Shown here in pieces: positions 9,379 to 18,768 of a stretch of 64,000 nucleotides of DNA. How positions within the stretch are numbered: the stretch's first letter is position 1; the number at the start of each line of letters is the position of its first letter. A program made the position numbers and the translations under genes. Source of the DNA: Gammaproteobacteria bacterium (GTDB lineage: Bacteria; Pseudomonadota; Gammaproteobacteria; Xanthomonadales; Marinicellaceae); assembly GCA_024280395.1 (NCBI GenBank), contig JAJRQG010000020.1:27956-91955 (forward strand), written 5' to 3'. Under the pieces are notes generated by a model. The model was not told where the DNA came from. It was given only the letters and a program-made list of their open reading frames with translations, and ran no database searches.

Positions 9379-12300
9379 TAATCTTCCACAAACCAAGGTT
9401 TTCCATTTTCGTCTAAATACATACGACGCATTTCTTCTAAATTCAACGGTCTTGATCCACGTCTACCAAATACTGCTACTTGTCCGCCCGTCTCATCAAC
9501 ACCTCTGTCTCTTTCTAACCCCCTAGAAAGTGCATAGGCTGGAGATTTAGTAGGATAACTGGCAATTAACAATGGATTGGGTTCTGGACTAAATCCATAA
9601 AACTTCGGTTGTAGGGTTGGCGATGTTAGTTGTACAATTTTTAAACCACCTGAGCCATCTGCCACATAAGCAAACAATGAAGCATTGGTTGTGGCTACAG
9701 TTACATCGTGAGCATCAACAATTTTTCCATCGGCATTGTAGTTTTTGAGCAACGTCATTTTCTCAGGGTTCTTTATATCGACTATACCGATACCGTCTTT
9801 GCCATTGGCCACATAAGCAAATGTTCTGGCCAAATGTAACTTTCTTGCTGAATTCATTTTGATGGTGTTATTGGCAACCAAAATAGGCTGTTCAGGGTTG
9901 GTCACATCTATTGTTTTTAAACCATCTGCATCAGTGACAAACAAATACCTAAATTGCTGTTGTACTGCTTGTGGTTTATTCATTGTGATGGTTTTAACAT
10001 GCACGGGTTTTGTTGGCTCATTTAAATTGACCACAACCAATGATCTATCAGTGACAATATAGGCGTAATATCCTCCCAGAACCATGTATTTAGCACCATT
10101 CAGTAATCCATTGGGATTCCAAGTTACTGCACGTGATATATTATTGTTCAGAGGATTTCCATCTGAGAATGTATTGGTATCAAACAATATCAACCCTTCG
10201 CTAGAATCTGTCACAACCGCATAATTATAAATAGGATGGAATGGTTGTTCTTGGTTTTTGATACGCATCAAATCGCCTTTATTTCTATCTGGGTGAATCG
10301 GCTGATTGGTTGGCAATACCAAACAAGTTGCATTGGTCGTTTTAATATGCGCATCATGACCTAAGGGACTAACAGGAGCAGTGATAATACGCTGTGAAAA
10401 TCCCTTGTTTGCAATAGAAGCAACATCATAAACCTGAACACCTTTCTTACCTTCTGCTACATACAAATATTCGCCACGCAATTGTAAACAATTTACGGGT
10501 CCAGTATTATGGGCATAACCTTCTTCTAGAACCTGTCCTTTCTCTTGATGATTATTAAAGAAATCAGGGTAAGCATATCTTTGCAAATAACTACCAATTA
10601 CAGCTTGCGGCTCTTCCCACTCAGTGACTTCTACACCCGTTATATGACCTTCGCCACCTACCCAAGCATAGTGCCCAATAAAATCGACAAACTTTGTACC
10701 ATACATCAATAATTGAGCCATGATGGCATTGTTGTCATTGGATTCTGATAAATGACAATCATTACAAGTTTTTGTCTCAGTCTTCCTGGTGGTATGAGGA
10801 AAATGTGGATTAAAAGCTTGTGAACTAAATCCACTAGCCGCAACAGGCGGTTGTTGCATGTATATTTTTTCTCGGTTGGCATTGGTAGATGATAAGACCA
10901 AAGCTGAAGTTGAACGAACGGGCGCAAATTTACCGCCTTTTGCAGTCTCACGTTTTCCAATCAAAAACATTTGATCTCGTGCCACTTGCGGGTTGTAGGT
11001 AGCAAAGTTACGAGATGCACCCCCTTCATAGTGATGTCTTTCAGTTTTGGCATTGGCCTCAATAGGCAAATGACAACCTCCGCAACTGGTCGTCCAAGAG
11101 GTATGACAAGCATAACATTCCATATTGTCATAAGAATGCGCCCAATCTTCTTTGGCTACTTCGTCCCCCCATTCTTTGGTATCTGTTTTACGGCTCATGG
11201 TTTTGGCCTTGGCCGCTTTGGCATTGTAGTGTTGGCTTTTGGGGTCAACAGCATCTTTTATTAAGCTCACTTTCCATTCCAATTCTGGATCCATAACAGA
11301 TCGCTGAATCAAATCATCTCCAATCCATTCAAAACGTTTCTTTCCATCTGGGTTACGTATTGCAGACAAATCCATACCACCATCCAAGGCAGCGGGGCCT
11401 GAGGTATATAAATTGGGATAAGCATCCGGTGTTCCATGACAATCTACACATGATATTTCAACCGCCGCTGCTACTTCTCCATACAAATGCCCATTGCCAT
11501 GTGAATCTTGGCCGTAGTGACAATCTACACAATGCATACCCGCATCTACATGTATTGAAGACAGATGTACTGCTTTTTTAAATTTCTTAGGATCTTTGTC
11601 TGAAACTTCTGCACCATCTTTGTCCAATAAATTACCATCTCTATCGCGTTTAAACACTGCTCTAAAATTCCATCCATGACCATGATAATCAGCAAATTGT
11701 GTGTCATTAAGTTGATCGTTCAATTCTGATACGCCTAGTACGAAGTCCATGTCTTTCCACTTGCCTCTGGGCGATGCTCCTTCAGGGTTTCTATCCAATG
11801 TATGTCTTTTTTCTTCTTCAGTTGGATAAAACTGTTTCTCTGGCCACATGAAAGGTGCATCAGATTCATAATCCCACATGGTATAACCCAAATAGGTATT
11901 CATGAACATATTGGGTTGATGCATGTGACAACTCATGCATTGACTGGTGGGAATAGCACGTGTAAATTTATGCTGCAAAGGATGTCCTGTTTCATCTTTG
12001 CTGATGGTATCATCTTTGGTTTGGGTTTTACCGGTATGGCCAAATTTAGCATATTTTCCGGAATGACGAGGATCTCTGTCATTGGCATAAACCACATGAC
12101 AACTGGCACAACCGGATGAACGGTAATCACCTGGCTGATCATTGGTTCCCATAAACCATGTATGCGGGTCATTTAATCGGGTTTTTGTGATATTCAATAC
12201 TGGAATTGATACCCGGCCACCTGTTCCTGGGCCGCGATTAGATTGTTTTAAATCGGGTTTTCCTGGTTTTTCTATGCGCTGTAATTGTCCCAATGAATTG

Positions 12301-13082
12301 GGCAAGCCTATTTCTGGAAACAAATTACTGATATTGCGACCACCACCTTCAAATACACGAAAAACATCACCTGGCTTAATGGTTTCCCAAGCTGGCAAGG
12401 GATAAATAGCTGGCATAATACTTCTATCTAGCATCTCTTGAGTGGGTTCAATTGGAGCAAGCAATTTAACGCCTTCTCCTTCTTTATTGTAAGCTTCGCC
12501 TAGTAAATATTGCTTGTAGGGCAATATGCCATTGTTATATGAAGCACCGCCCCATAGCATAGCAGTAGTGGCCATAATTGAACTTTCAGCAGCTTGAATC
12601 GTTTTTAAATGACAAGCACCACAAGCCTCTCTGGCAATTCGATAATCTGATGGATTGACGAAACGAATAAATTCAGGACTCTCTTTGTTTAACAAGGTAT
12701 AAGTTCGCTCAGGGTTGGCACTGGATGGAAAGTGCCATTTATCTGGAAACAAAGGCAATACATGTGCTTTTTCTAAGGTATGTTGGTAATCCTCTTCACC
12801 TTTGCGCGCTCCTTTGGCCACATGAACTTCTGCATTACCACCATGACAATCGGTACAACCCAATTTAATCGCAGGTGTTTCATGCATAGTTAATTCATCG
12901 GTATTTGTGTGACAGCTGATACACCCTTCACTTTTGGCATTCATTTGTGCTTTTGTTTGGGTTCTTGGAGCTGCTGGAAAAACTTCATATTCCCTTTCAA
13001 CTTTGTGCCCTTCATCAGATGCAAAAGTAACATTAAAGGCAAGTAGTATTCCAACTGCTATGATTATATTTCTTGTGTTCAT
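9378..13082 (-). CDS. Decaheme c-type cytochrome fused to an LVIVD-type beta-propeller
   Basis: This exported protein has 1234 residues and a signal peptide ending near FASDEG, without a lipobox. I count ten CXXCH sites: CISCH (54-58), CTDCH (76-80), CGACH (154-158), then CASCH, CMSCH, two CVDCH, CYACH, CGGCH and CNDCH up to about residue 780. Extra His residues could serve as distal ligands. From about 850 to 1190 the sequence turns into repeats with patterns such as LYVAEGKKGVQVYD and AYVANGKDGIGIVD, the LVIVD/beta-propeller type found on surface proteins. The C terminus (LNLEEMRRMYLDENGKP) is conserved in style but of unknown function. The gene lies 10 nt after the barrel gene. The inferred role is the large electron-transfer protein at or outside the outer membrane. 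Confidence 0.85.
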   Translation of the reverse strand: MNTRNIIIAVGILLAFNVTFASDEGHKVEREYEVFPAAPRTQTKAQMNAKSEGCISCHTNTDELTMHETPAIKLGCTDCHGGNAEVHVAKGARKGEEDYQHTLEKAHVLPLFPDKWHFPSSANPERTYTLLNKESPEFIRFVNPSDYRIAREACGACHLKTIQAAESSIMATTAMLWGGASYNNGILPYKQYLLGEAYNKEGEGVKLLAPIEPTQEMLDRSIMPAIYPLPAWETIKPGDVFRVFEGGGRNISNLFPEIGLPNSLGQLQRIEKPGKPDLKQSNRGPGTGGRVSIPVLNITKTRLNDPHTWFMGTNDQPGDYRSSGCASCHVVYANDRDPRHSGKYAKFGHTGKTQTKDDTISKDETGHPLQHKFTRAIPTSQCMSCHMHQPNMFMNTYLGYTMWDYESDAPFMWPEKQFYPTEEEKRHTLDRNPEGASPRGKWKDMDFVLGVSELNDQLNDTQFADYHGHGWNFRAVFKRDRDGNLLDKDGAEVSDKDPKKFKKAVHLSSIHVDAGMHCVDCHYGQDSHGNGHLYGEVAAAVEISCVDCHGTPDAYPNLYTSGPAALDGGMDLSAIRNPDGKKRFEWIGDDLIQRSVMDPELEWKVSLIKDAVDPKSQHYNAKAAKAKTMSRKTDTKEWGDEVAKEDWAHSYDNMECYACHTSWTTSCGGCHLPIEANAKTERHHYEGGASRNFATYNPQVARDQMFLIGKRETAKGGKFAPVRSTSALVLSSTNANREKIYMQQPPVAASGFSSQAFNPHFPHTTRKTETKTCNDCHLSESNDNNAIMAQLLMYGTKFVDFIGHYAWVGGEGHITGVEVTEWEEPQAVIGSYLQRYAYPDFFNNHQEKGQVLEEGYAHNTGPVNCLQLRGEYLYVAEGKKGVQVYDVASIANKGFSQRIITAPVSPLGHDAHIKTTNATCLVLPTNQPIHPDRNKGDLMRIKNQEQPFHPIYNYAVVTDSSEGLILFDTNTFSDGNPLNNNISRAVTWNPNGLLNGAKYMVLGGYYAYIVTDRSLVVVNLNEPTKPVHVKTITMNKPQAVQQQFRYLFVTDADGLKTIDVTNPEQPILVANNTIKMNSARKLHLARTFAYVANGKDGIGIVDIKNPEKMTLLKNYNADGKIVDAHDVTVATTNASLFAYVADGSGGLKIVQLTSPTLQPKFYGFSPEPNPLLIASYPTKSPAYALSRGLERDRGVDETGGQVAVFGRRGSRPLNLEEMRRMYLDENGKPWFVED

Positions 13083-13092
13083 TTCCTTCCCC

Positions 13093-14973
13093 TTAATACG
13101 TTAGAATAACATTGAATAACAGCGAATCAACATCGCCTTTTCCAAACAACTGTTCAAAACCATCTCCTGCAAATAATCTGGCATATGAGAGTCTCACCAC
13201 AACATTTTGTGAGTTCAAGGGTCTCCATATCAAAGCTGCTGACAAATCTAAACCTATTTCTTTATCAATATTGGCTTGCTGCCGGGCTATTTCTAATACT
13301 TCTGTCGTATCAAATTGTAAATAATTGGCATTCATAGAAAAACTTAATTCTGGAAGCAATTCCATATCCATTCCAATGCCCAATAAACCAATACCTGGAT
13401 TGGTAAAATTCGACTGTCCATGTTCTTTAGATGAACGTAACGAGTTCAAAATACCATTTCTGGCAGACAATGCTACTTTACCGCCGGCAATCAAGGGGTT
13501 GGCTTGACGAATCCAATAACTCGTATCGGCACCAGCAAACTGGGGGTTTTCAAAAATAGCATCAAAACCTTCTGATTTGTTATCAAAAGGATCATCGTCA
13601 CCACTGCCATATAAAAAAGAAGCGCTTAAACGTATCCAATCAAAATCCATTGATGCTTCTGCAGCTAAAAAATAAGCCCGGATGTCAGATTCAACATCAT
13701 TGTATGTTCCATGAGATTCATCACCAAAAGCATAATAGGCAGATGTAGTTAAATTTAATCGACCAAAGTGACCATCTCCATTATAGCCCACATAGGTCAC
13801 ATCATAAGTTCTGGGTCTTTCTGTGCCAATTGATGCAGGTCGTGCTATAAAACCATTATTATCATAATATAAATTGTCTTCACGGTTGCGGTTATAAATC
13901 AACGTAAATTGTGAGAAGAAACCCAATTTAGGCTTATCCTGCAAATACAAATTGGCAATAAACAGATCATCATTTCTTAAAGCTTTGCCCAAGTCATTGA
14001 GGCCACTATTGGTGTCTTTCTCAAAACGTCGGAACAAGGCTAAATTGTATTGATACTTGTTGTTGTCTCTGGTTCCGAATAATCTCACACCAAATGGAGC
14101 ATCTTGGAATAAAAACCCTCTAAAATCACTAGAAAATGGCTGAATACCAAATCTAATACTATCAAAATCATAGTTTGATGAAACATCTCTTAAATGTTTA
14201 TCAATAAACAAAGCTTGAATACCCACATGATTATCCGTTCTTGTTTGTCCTTCGGTCGGATCAACATTCAAACCCAATATTTCTTCAATTCTAGTATAAT
14301 TATAATTAAACACAGGTATAAAACGGTATTCATACTCAGGTGGTTTAAAAGTAGTGTCACCTTTGTAGTATACAAATTCTACTGCCAAATTTTCATTGAG
14401 AAGGCTTTGCTGGTATTGTCCAAAGACATCTAAATCACCAGGGTTATTGGTACTTTGCAAACCCACAGGAGTGGCTACTTCTCTGTCTTCATAAACCGTA
14501 TCAGAAATAACACCCAAATTAAAAAACCAATCATCGCCATGTACTGGTTTATCGGCTTTTAATACATTGCGGTTATACGGGTCATACCACCTGTCTTTGT
14601 ATCCCAAAGCATCAACAATTCTCCAACGATCTGGAATGGGAATCATGTCTTTAAAATCTTCTAAACCAGGCCTTGGAACGGGTGAAAATGATCGAGCCAA
14701 ATAAGTTCGTTGCTTGGCCTCAGGCTCCACAATTTTAACCACTTCAACATCGCCAGTTTCGGTATTTACCTTAACTACTTGCTTTTTACAATCCCGATTG
14801 GTTCCGCCTGGTCTTCTGCGTTTTTTCTTACCAGTTTTGTGAGAAGTTTGATCAACACAATCATTTTGATTCTGTGCTGTGACGTTGCTTGGTGTAAATA
14901 GTGTACCAAAAAACAAAGCAAAGGTAACAACTGAGATATTCATTGAAACTTTAATTGAGGTTTTAATATTCAT
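13093..14973 (-). CDS. Porin-like outer-membrane beta-barrel protein
   Basis: The start at 14973 is preferred over 14994. It follows an AGAGGT ribosome-binding site and lies just after the upstream stop, giving 626 residues with a normal signal peptide ending near VTAQ. A short basic segment (KKKRRR) between two Cys residues follows, then a region of about 100 residues, and then long alternating beta-strands with aromatic girdles to a C-terminal strand ending in LTY. This is typical of an outer-membrane barrel. I cannot assign it to the MtrB family by sequence. Placement between cytochrome genes suggests it is the barrel that lets a multiheme protein pass electrons through the outer membrane. 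An ordinary porin or substrate channel is the alternative. Confidence 0.75.
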   Translation of the reverse strand: MNIKTSIKVSMNISVVTFALFFGTLFTPSNVTAQNQNDCVDQTSHKTGKKKRRRPGGTNRDCKKQVVKVNTETGDVEVVKIVEPEAKQRTYLARSFSPVPRPGLEDFKDMIPIPDRWRIVDALGYKDRWYDPYNRNVLKADKPVHGDDWFFNLGVISDTVYEDREVATPVGLQSTNNPGDLDVFGQYQQSLLNENLAVEFVYYKGDTTFKPPEYEYRFIPVFNYNYTRIEEILGLNVDPTEGQTRTDNHVGIQALFIDKHLRDVSSNYDFDSIRFGIQPFSSDFRGFLFQDAPFGVRLFGTRDNNKYQYNLALFRRFEKDTNSGLNDLGKALRNDDLFIANLYLQDKPKLGFFSQFTLIYNRNREDNLYYDNNGFIARPASIGTERPRTYDVTYVGYNGDGHFGRLNLTTSAYYAFGDESHGTYNDVESDIRAYFLAAEASMDFDWIRLSASFLYGSGDDDPFDNKSEGFDAIFENPQFAGADTSYWIRQANPLIAGGKVALSARNGILNSLRSSKEHGQSNFTNPGIGLLGIGMDMELLPELSFSMNANYLQFDTTEVLEIARQQANIDKEIGLDLSAALIWRPLNSQNVVVRLSYARLFAGDGFEQLFGKGDVDSLLFNVILTY

Positions 14974-14974
14974 T

Positions 14975-17050
14975 TTATTTACCTCTACACACATTTTCTT
15001 CAGTGCTATTTAAAAATGGAGATTGTGGACATTGTACAAACCTTAACCGAATACCTTTGGGTGTTAAATTATCTGCTCTCATGTTAACAGGAGCATTATT
15101 GATTGAGCCATTCAACACAATCCCTGCATTGTGTATTCCTAAAAATGAAATCATATCATCCTGATCCACACCATCACCTGACACACCTATGCCTCCAATT
15201 AATTGGCCGCCTCTATATATCGGCACACTTCCTGGGAAAATTTGAATACCATTGGCTAATCTAGATGAATTTATTTCCGTACACACATTGCCTGTATCTA
15301 AAGCAGTCGCACCCGCGGCAAACAAAACATGTTCTATAACTTTATTCATAACCAAGTCCAACTGTAAACCTGTTGAAAATATACTCCATTTATCATCAGC
15401 AAAAGACTTGCTCAGTGGACCATTGGGATTACTCTCAATACCATCGGCATAAAATGGCCTAGAAAGATTGCCGCCTGCTCTATCTGAAAAAGCAGTACCA
15501 TCGTTTAATGCATCATTACCAACAAAGTTTTTAACTGCAGTAACATAATCGGGAATCGCTACGGTTTCCTTAACCATTAAATCGGTATCAAGATAGTTAG
15601 TTGGGATTGCAATATTATTCAAAAAATCTGCGGCGTTTGAATTAGAGAAAAATGCCGCTGTTCTGGCTTTTTGTAAAGACACGTCAGAGCCAAAAACAGG
15701 TGCATCTCTGGTTCTAACAATGCCCAATGGCACACCTTGTGTATCAACCACAGATATTGTCACTCTGGCTTTTGAACCCAATGGGCGTCTAATTTGTGCT
15801 CTGGCACGATTGGCAACATCTAAAGCCGATCTTAAAATTTCTCTAACTTCATTGGCAGACAATGCCGCCACTCCATTAATCAAACCTTCATCAGTTCCAG
15901 CTATCGGCGGATATCTCTCAACATTATTTCCATCAACAAAGACAAATGCATCTAACCCTACATAATCTTGTGTATCGGCACGCACTCCAGATTCCGCATC
16001 GGCAAATATGGCGCCTCTTTTTATAAAAGCATCTGTATACCCAGCAACTGTAACGAGGTTACCCGCAGTTAAACCGTCAAATTCTGTTGCAGATTGTGGT
16101 GTTATGGTTACATCATTAAATGTCGCATCGCTAAACCTTAAAGTCTTACCATCCACAGTAATTCGATTCGCTTTCACATCATCTATTGGCTCATAACCCA
16201 ATGTGGCTGCCAATGCGATAATTTCATCATTGTCAGTATCGAAGTCTAAAATAAATTTATCAATGCCATAATGATTATCTGAAATCGCTCCTACACCCCC
16301 CACTACTTCTCCATTTTTATATAATGGAAAACCACCTGAATCGGCGGACAAACCCAATGGCGATCTTTGAGGTCCTATGTTTTTCAAAGGATCATATCGT
16401 AAGGAAAAGTCTGAACAACCCAATTGACTAAATTGCACACCAAACAATGGGCCTGCTGGTTGATTATCTTCTCCAGGATTAAAGTGTTCTTGAATAATTT
16501 GTCCTGCAGTACGTGTAGTGAATGCATTGCCTGAACTGGATAAATATGCACCTGTAATGGCTTTAGAAATGGCTGCCAATGCATCACCATTGGCTCCAGT
16601 TGGCAAAACAATATTATCCAAACCTGACTCAACAGTAGCAGGTAAAGTTGAACTAATGGTTACTTGAGTATCAACACCATTCATGCGATAAACACCCAGC
16701 ACATTGCCTACTCTATCAACCACCGCAAATGTTGCCAACTGACCCAATGATTGCGCTTGACTAATGCCTTGTGCTAGGACTGATTTAACATCATCAACTG
16801 TAAGATGATTGCCATGAGCTTCTGCAATATTTATAGGAGTTGGTGCTGGAGTTTCTGACAATTGAGGTCCAAATGATTCTCCTTGAATATTCCAAGTAAA
16901 ATTAGAATCGATTCGTTCTGGGCTTTGCACTTGTTCTCGAACTGGACCCACTCCTTCAAAAGGTCTAATCGAGTCTCCTGCCAATAGCCCTCCATTAATC
17001 AATAGCCCTATTATAATTTTTGACGTTATTTTAGTTTTCTTTATCATCAT
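14975..17050 (-). CDS. Exported protein with tandem GlcG/HbpS heme-binding-type domains
   Basis: The 691-residue protein has an N-terminal signal peptide (about 1-26). Two regions match the GlcG/HbpS family. The first runs from about 70 to 270, with a VLAQGISQA helix, ATFAVVDRVGNVLGVYRM and GGVGAI segments. The second runs from about 395 to 660, with VREILRSALDVANRARAQ, VTISVVDTQG and GGQLIGGIGVSGDG. HbpS of this family binds heme outside the cell; other members have no proven function. No CXXCH is present. The gene sits inside a cytochrome operon, 1 nt before the barrel gene, so heme handling, redox sensing or a structural role in the complex are possible. The family assignment is good; the function is open. 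Confidence 0.78.
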   Translation of the reverse strand: MMIKKTKITSKIIIGLLINGGLLAGDSIRPFEGVGPVREQVQSPERIDSNFTWNIQGESFGPQLSETPAPTPINIAEAHGNHLTVDDVKSVLAQGISQAQSLGQLATFAVVDRVGNVLGVYRMNGVDTQVTISSTLPATVESGLDNIVLPTGANGDALAAISKAITGAYLSSSGNAFTTRTAGQIIQEHFNPGEDNQPAGPLFGVQFSQLGCSDFSLRYDPLKNIGPQRSPLGLSADSGGFPLYKNGEVVGGVGAISDNHYGIDKFILDFDTDNDEIIALAATLGYEPIDDVKANRITVDGKTLRFSDATFNDVTITPQSATEFDGLTAGNLVTVAGYTDAFIKRGAIFADAESGVRADTQDYVGLDAFVFVDGNNVERYPPIAGTDEGLINGVAALSANEVREILRSALDVANRARAQIRRPLGSKARVTISVVDTQGVPLGIVRTRDAPVFGSDVSLQKARTAAFFSNSNAADFLNNIAIPTNYLDTDLMVKETVAIPDYVTAVKNFVGNDALNDGTAFSDRAGGNLSRPFYADGIESNPNGPLSKSFADDKWSIFSTGLQLDLVMNKVIEHVLFAAGATALDTGNVCTEINSSRLANGIQIFPGSVPIYRGGQLIGGIGVSGDGVDQDDMISFLGIHNAGIVLNGSINNAPVNMRADNLTPKGIRLRFVQCPQSPFLNSTEENVCRGK

Positions 17051-17084
17051 TTTCCCCTATGTATTATCAATATTTTCCATTCCA

Positions 17085-18758
17085 TTATTGAGCAAAATGA
17101 AACTCATGGCACCTAATACAGGACAGTTCAACACTATTGTGTTGGTCTTGTTGGTGACATTCCAAACATTTATTTCTTTGTGGCATAGCTATATCAGATG
17201 AAACATCAGATTTTTCTACATCGTGACAAGTTAAACAAACTTCTTGCTCGTTTTTCTGTTTAACGCTTAAGTGACTTACATGATCAAACTGAGCTTTTGA
17301 ATACCAATCTGCATTGATTTTTATGGGCTTAACAAACCACTTACTCAAAATATCATCTGTATTATTATCAGTAACTTCATGACAAGTAATACAGCCACTT
17401 TTGGTAAATTGGAATTCTGCTTCTTTAAATGCTTCGGCTCGCCCACATTCCAAACCCGTCCCTTGACAATTTTGATTGTTCGTGTGCTTTCCAGGAATTC
17501 TTCTAATTTTCTTTCTCGCACGTTTCTGTCTTAAGTCAGGGTCTGTAAATTCACGAATATAGTGGGCTTGTAACATCACGGTAGCTGTTCGCAAATCTCC
17601 ATGTTGCAACTCTAAATCTGGATTAAACACATCAAATGTTAATTTGTGGCAACTTCTACAGTCCTTATCCATTGTGATGGGTTTAAAATGCTCTTGATCA
17701 TCTTTTAACTGGTGACAGTCATTACACACCAATTGATCTCCAGTCGATTCATCTTGAACTTTTTCATCATCCAAGTGAACTTCGTGAGAAAACTTCAAAT
17801 TTGATTGTTCTTTCAATGGATTGTCAAGATTAAATATTGGTCTAGAATTCACCCATTCATATTGACCATTTTCAAATAACGGATTCACCATAGTCAATCT
17901 AAATGGAGGGTGGTTTTGTGAGTTAAACCCATTAACTGCCCTTACAGAACTTTCATCTTTAGAAAAATTTTCAATATTACTATGACAATCGATACACAAA
18001 GAATCATCTGTTCTCGTGAGTTGCAGAGGTTCGTTGTGTTCTTTGTGACAGTTCTCACACATAAATTCATCTAACTCGTCAACAGCAGGATGATTGTTGG
18101 ACACATGCTCTCCTAAGTTTTGATGGCAACTCAAACATTGTTTGTCTTGTACTTTTTCAAAAGGTTTAACATGACAAACATTACAATTATCTCCTATTTC
18201 TGGGATTCTGTGCGCCATTGCTAACGGACCAGATGACCACGAACGGTCTGTAGGAATTGGCATTTCATCAAATTTTTGTTTTATCGATGGATTCTGAAAT
18301 CCCAAATAGGGAACAATCAAAAACAAAGCGATTATAGCAATAAATGCGAGATAGGAAACAGTTCGTATACTAAAACTACTTTTTCTTTGTACGAGAATAT
18401 ATAGCTTTTTACTTGCTGTAGATTTTCGCTTAGATCGAATAACATTGATTGCAAAATCAAAGCCAGTTGGGGGTTTAATCACTTCTAAATCATAAACACC
18501 TAAGCGATATACCACACCTTGTTTCAATTTTCCTGATTTTGCAAATTTATTCTCAATAGACAGATTCAGTTCACCAGTACAGCTAAACTGAGCGTTTGTT
18601 TGATTCAGTGCTTTTATGGTGAGGGTTCCTTCTTCTAAGTCTTCCAAAATTACATTGTTAGAATCGTTGGAACCTATCAACAATTCTTTGACGTCAAAAT
18701 CTAAATCCTGTAATTCATCCAGACTACCTAAAACTGATTTTCTTACTAAAAAAAACAT
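17085..18758 (-). CDS. Inner-membrane decaheme cytochrome c with cytoplasmic FHA-like N-terminal domain
   Basis: The protein has 557 residues. Residues 1-100 resemble a degenerate FHA domain (LLIGSNDSNNVILEDLE, then a beta-rich stretch to YDLEVI) without the canonical Ser-X-X-His. A basic stretch (RSKRKS, SKKLY) precedes a single transmembrane helix (about 133-154), which predicts the N terminus inside and the rest in the periplasm. The periplasmic part carries ten CXXCH sites: CNVCH (192-196), CLSCH, CENCH, CIDCH, CNDCH, CRSCH, CITCH, CLTCH, CLECH and CIRCH near the C terminus. The gene lies 10 nt after the cytochrome b-like gene. The inferred role is to take electrons from the membrane cytochrome b to periplasmic hemes while sensing cytoplasmic partners. 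Confidence 0.83.
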   Translation of the reverse strand: MFFLVRKSVLGSLDELQDLDFDVKELLIGSNDSNNVILEDLEEGTLTIKALNQTNAQFSCTGELNLSIENKFAKSGKLKQGVVYRLGVYDLEVIKPPTGFDFAINVIRSKRKSTASKKLYILVQRKSSFSIRTVSYLAFIAIIALFLIVPYLGFQNPSIKQKFDEMPIPTDRSWSSGPLAMAHRIPEIGDNCNVCHVKPFEKVQDKQCLSCHQNLGEHVSNNHPAVDELDEFMCENCHKEHNEPLQLTRTDDSLCIDCHSNIENFSKDESSVRAVNGFNSQNHPPFRLTMVNPLFENGQYEWVNSRPIFNLDNPLKEQSNLKFSHEVHLDDEKVQDESTGDQLVCNDCHQLKDDQEHFKPITMDKDCRSCHKLTFDVFNPDLELQHGDLRTATVMLQAHYIREFTDPDLRQKRARKKIRRIPGKHTNNQNCQGTGLECGRAEAFKEAEFQFTKSGCITCHEVTDNNTDDILSKWFVKPIKINADWYSKAQFDHVSHLSVKQKNEQEVCLTCHDVEKSDVSSDIAMPQRNKCLECHQQDQHNSVELSCIRCHEFHFAQ

Positions 18759-18768
18759 AATTAATTAA

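Noticed and set aside
11802..12119. Plus-strand ORF inside the decaheme gene
   Set aside because: It is the antisense shadow of a gene with ten CXXCH motifs and a signal peptide; its composition follows the antisense codons.
9378..13082. Octaheme reductase or hydroxylamine oxidoreductase
   Set aside because: There are ten CXXCH sites, none of the special active-site heme motifs of those enzymes, and a propeller tail.
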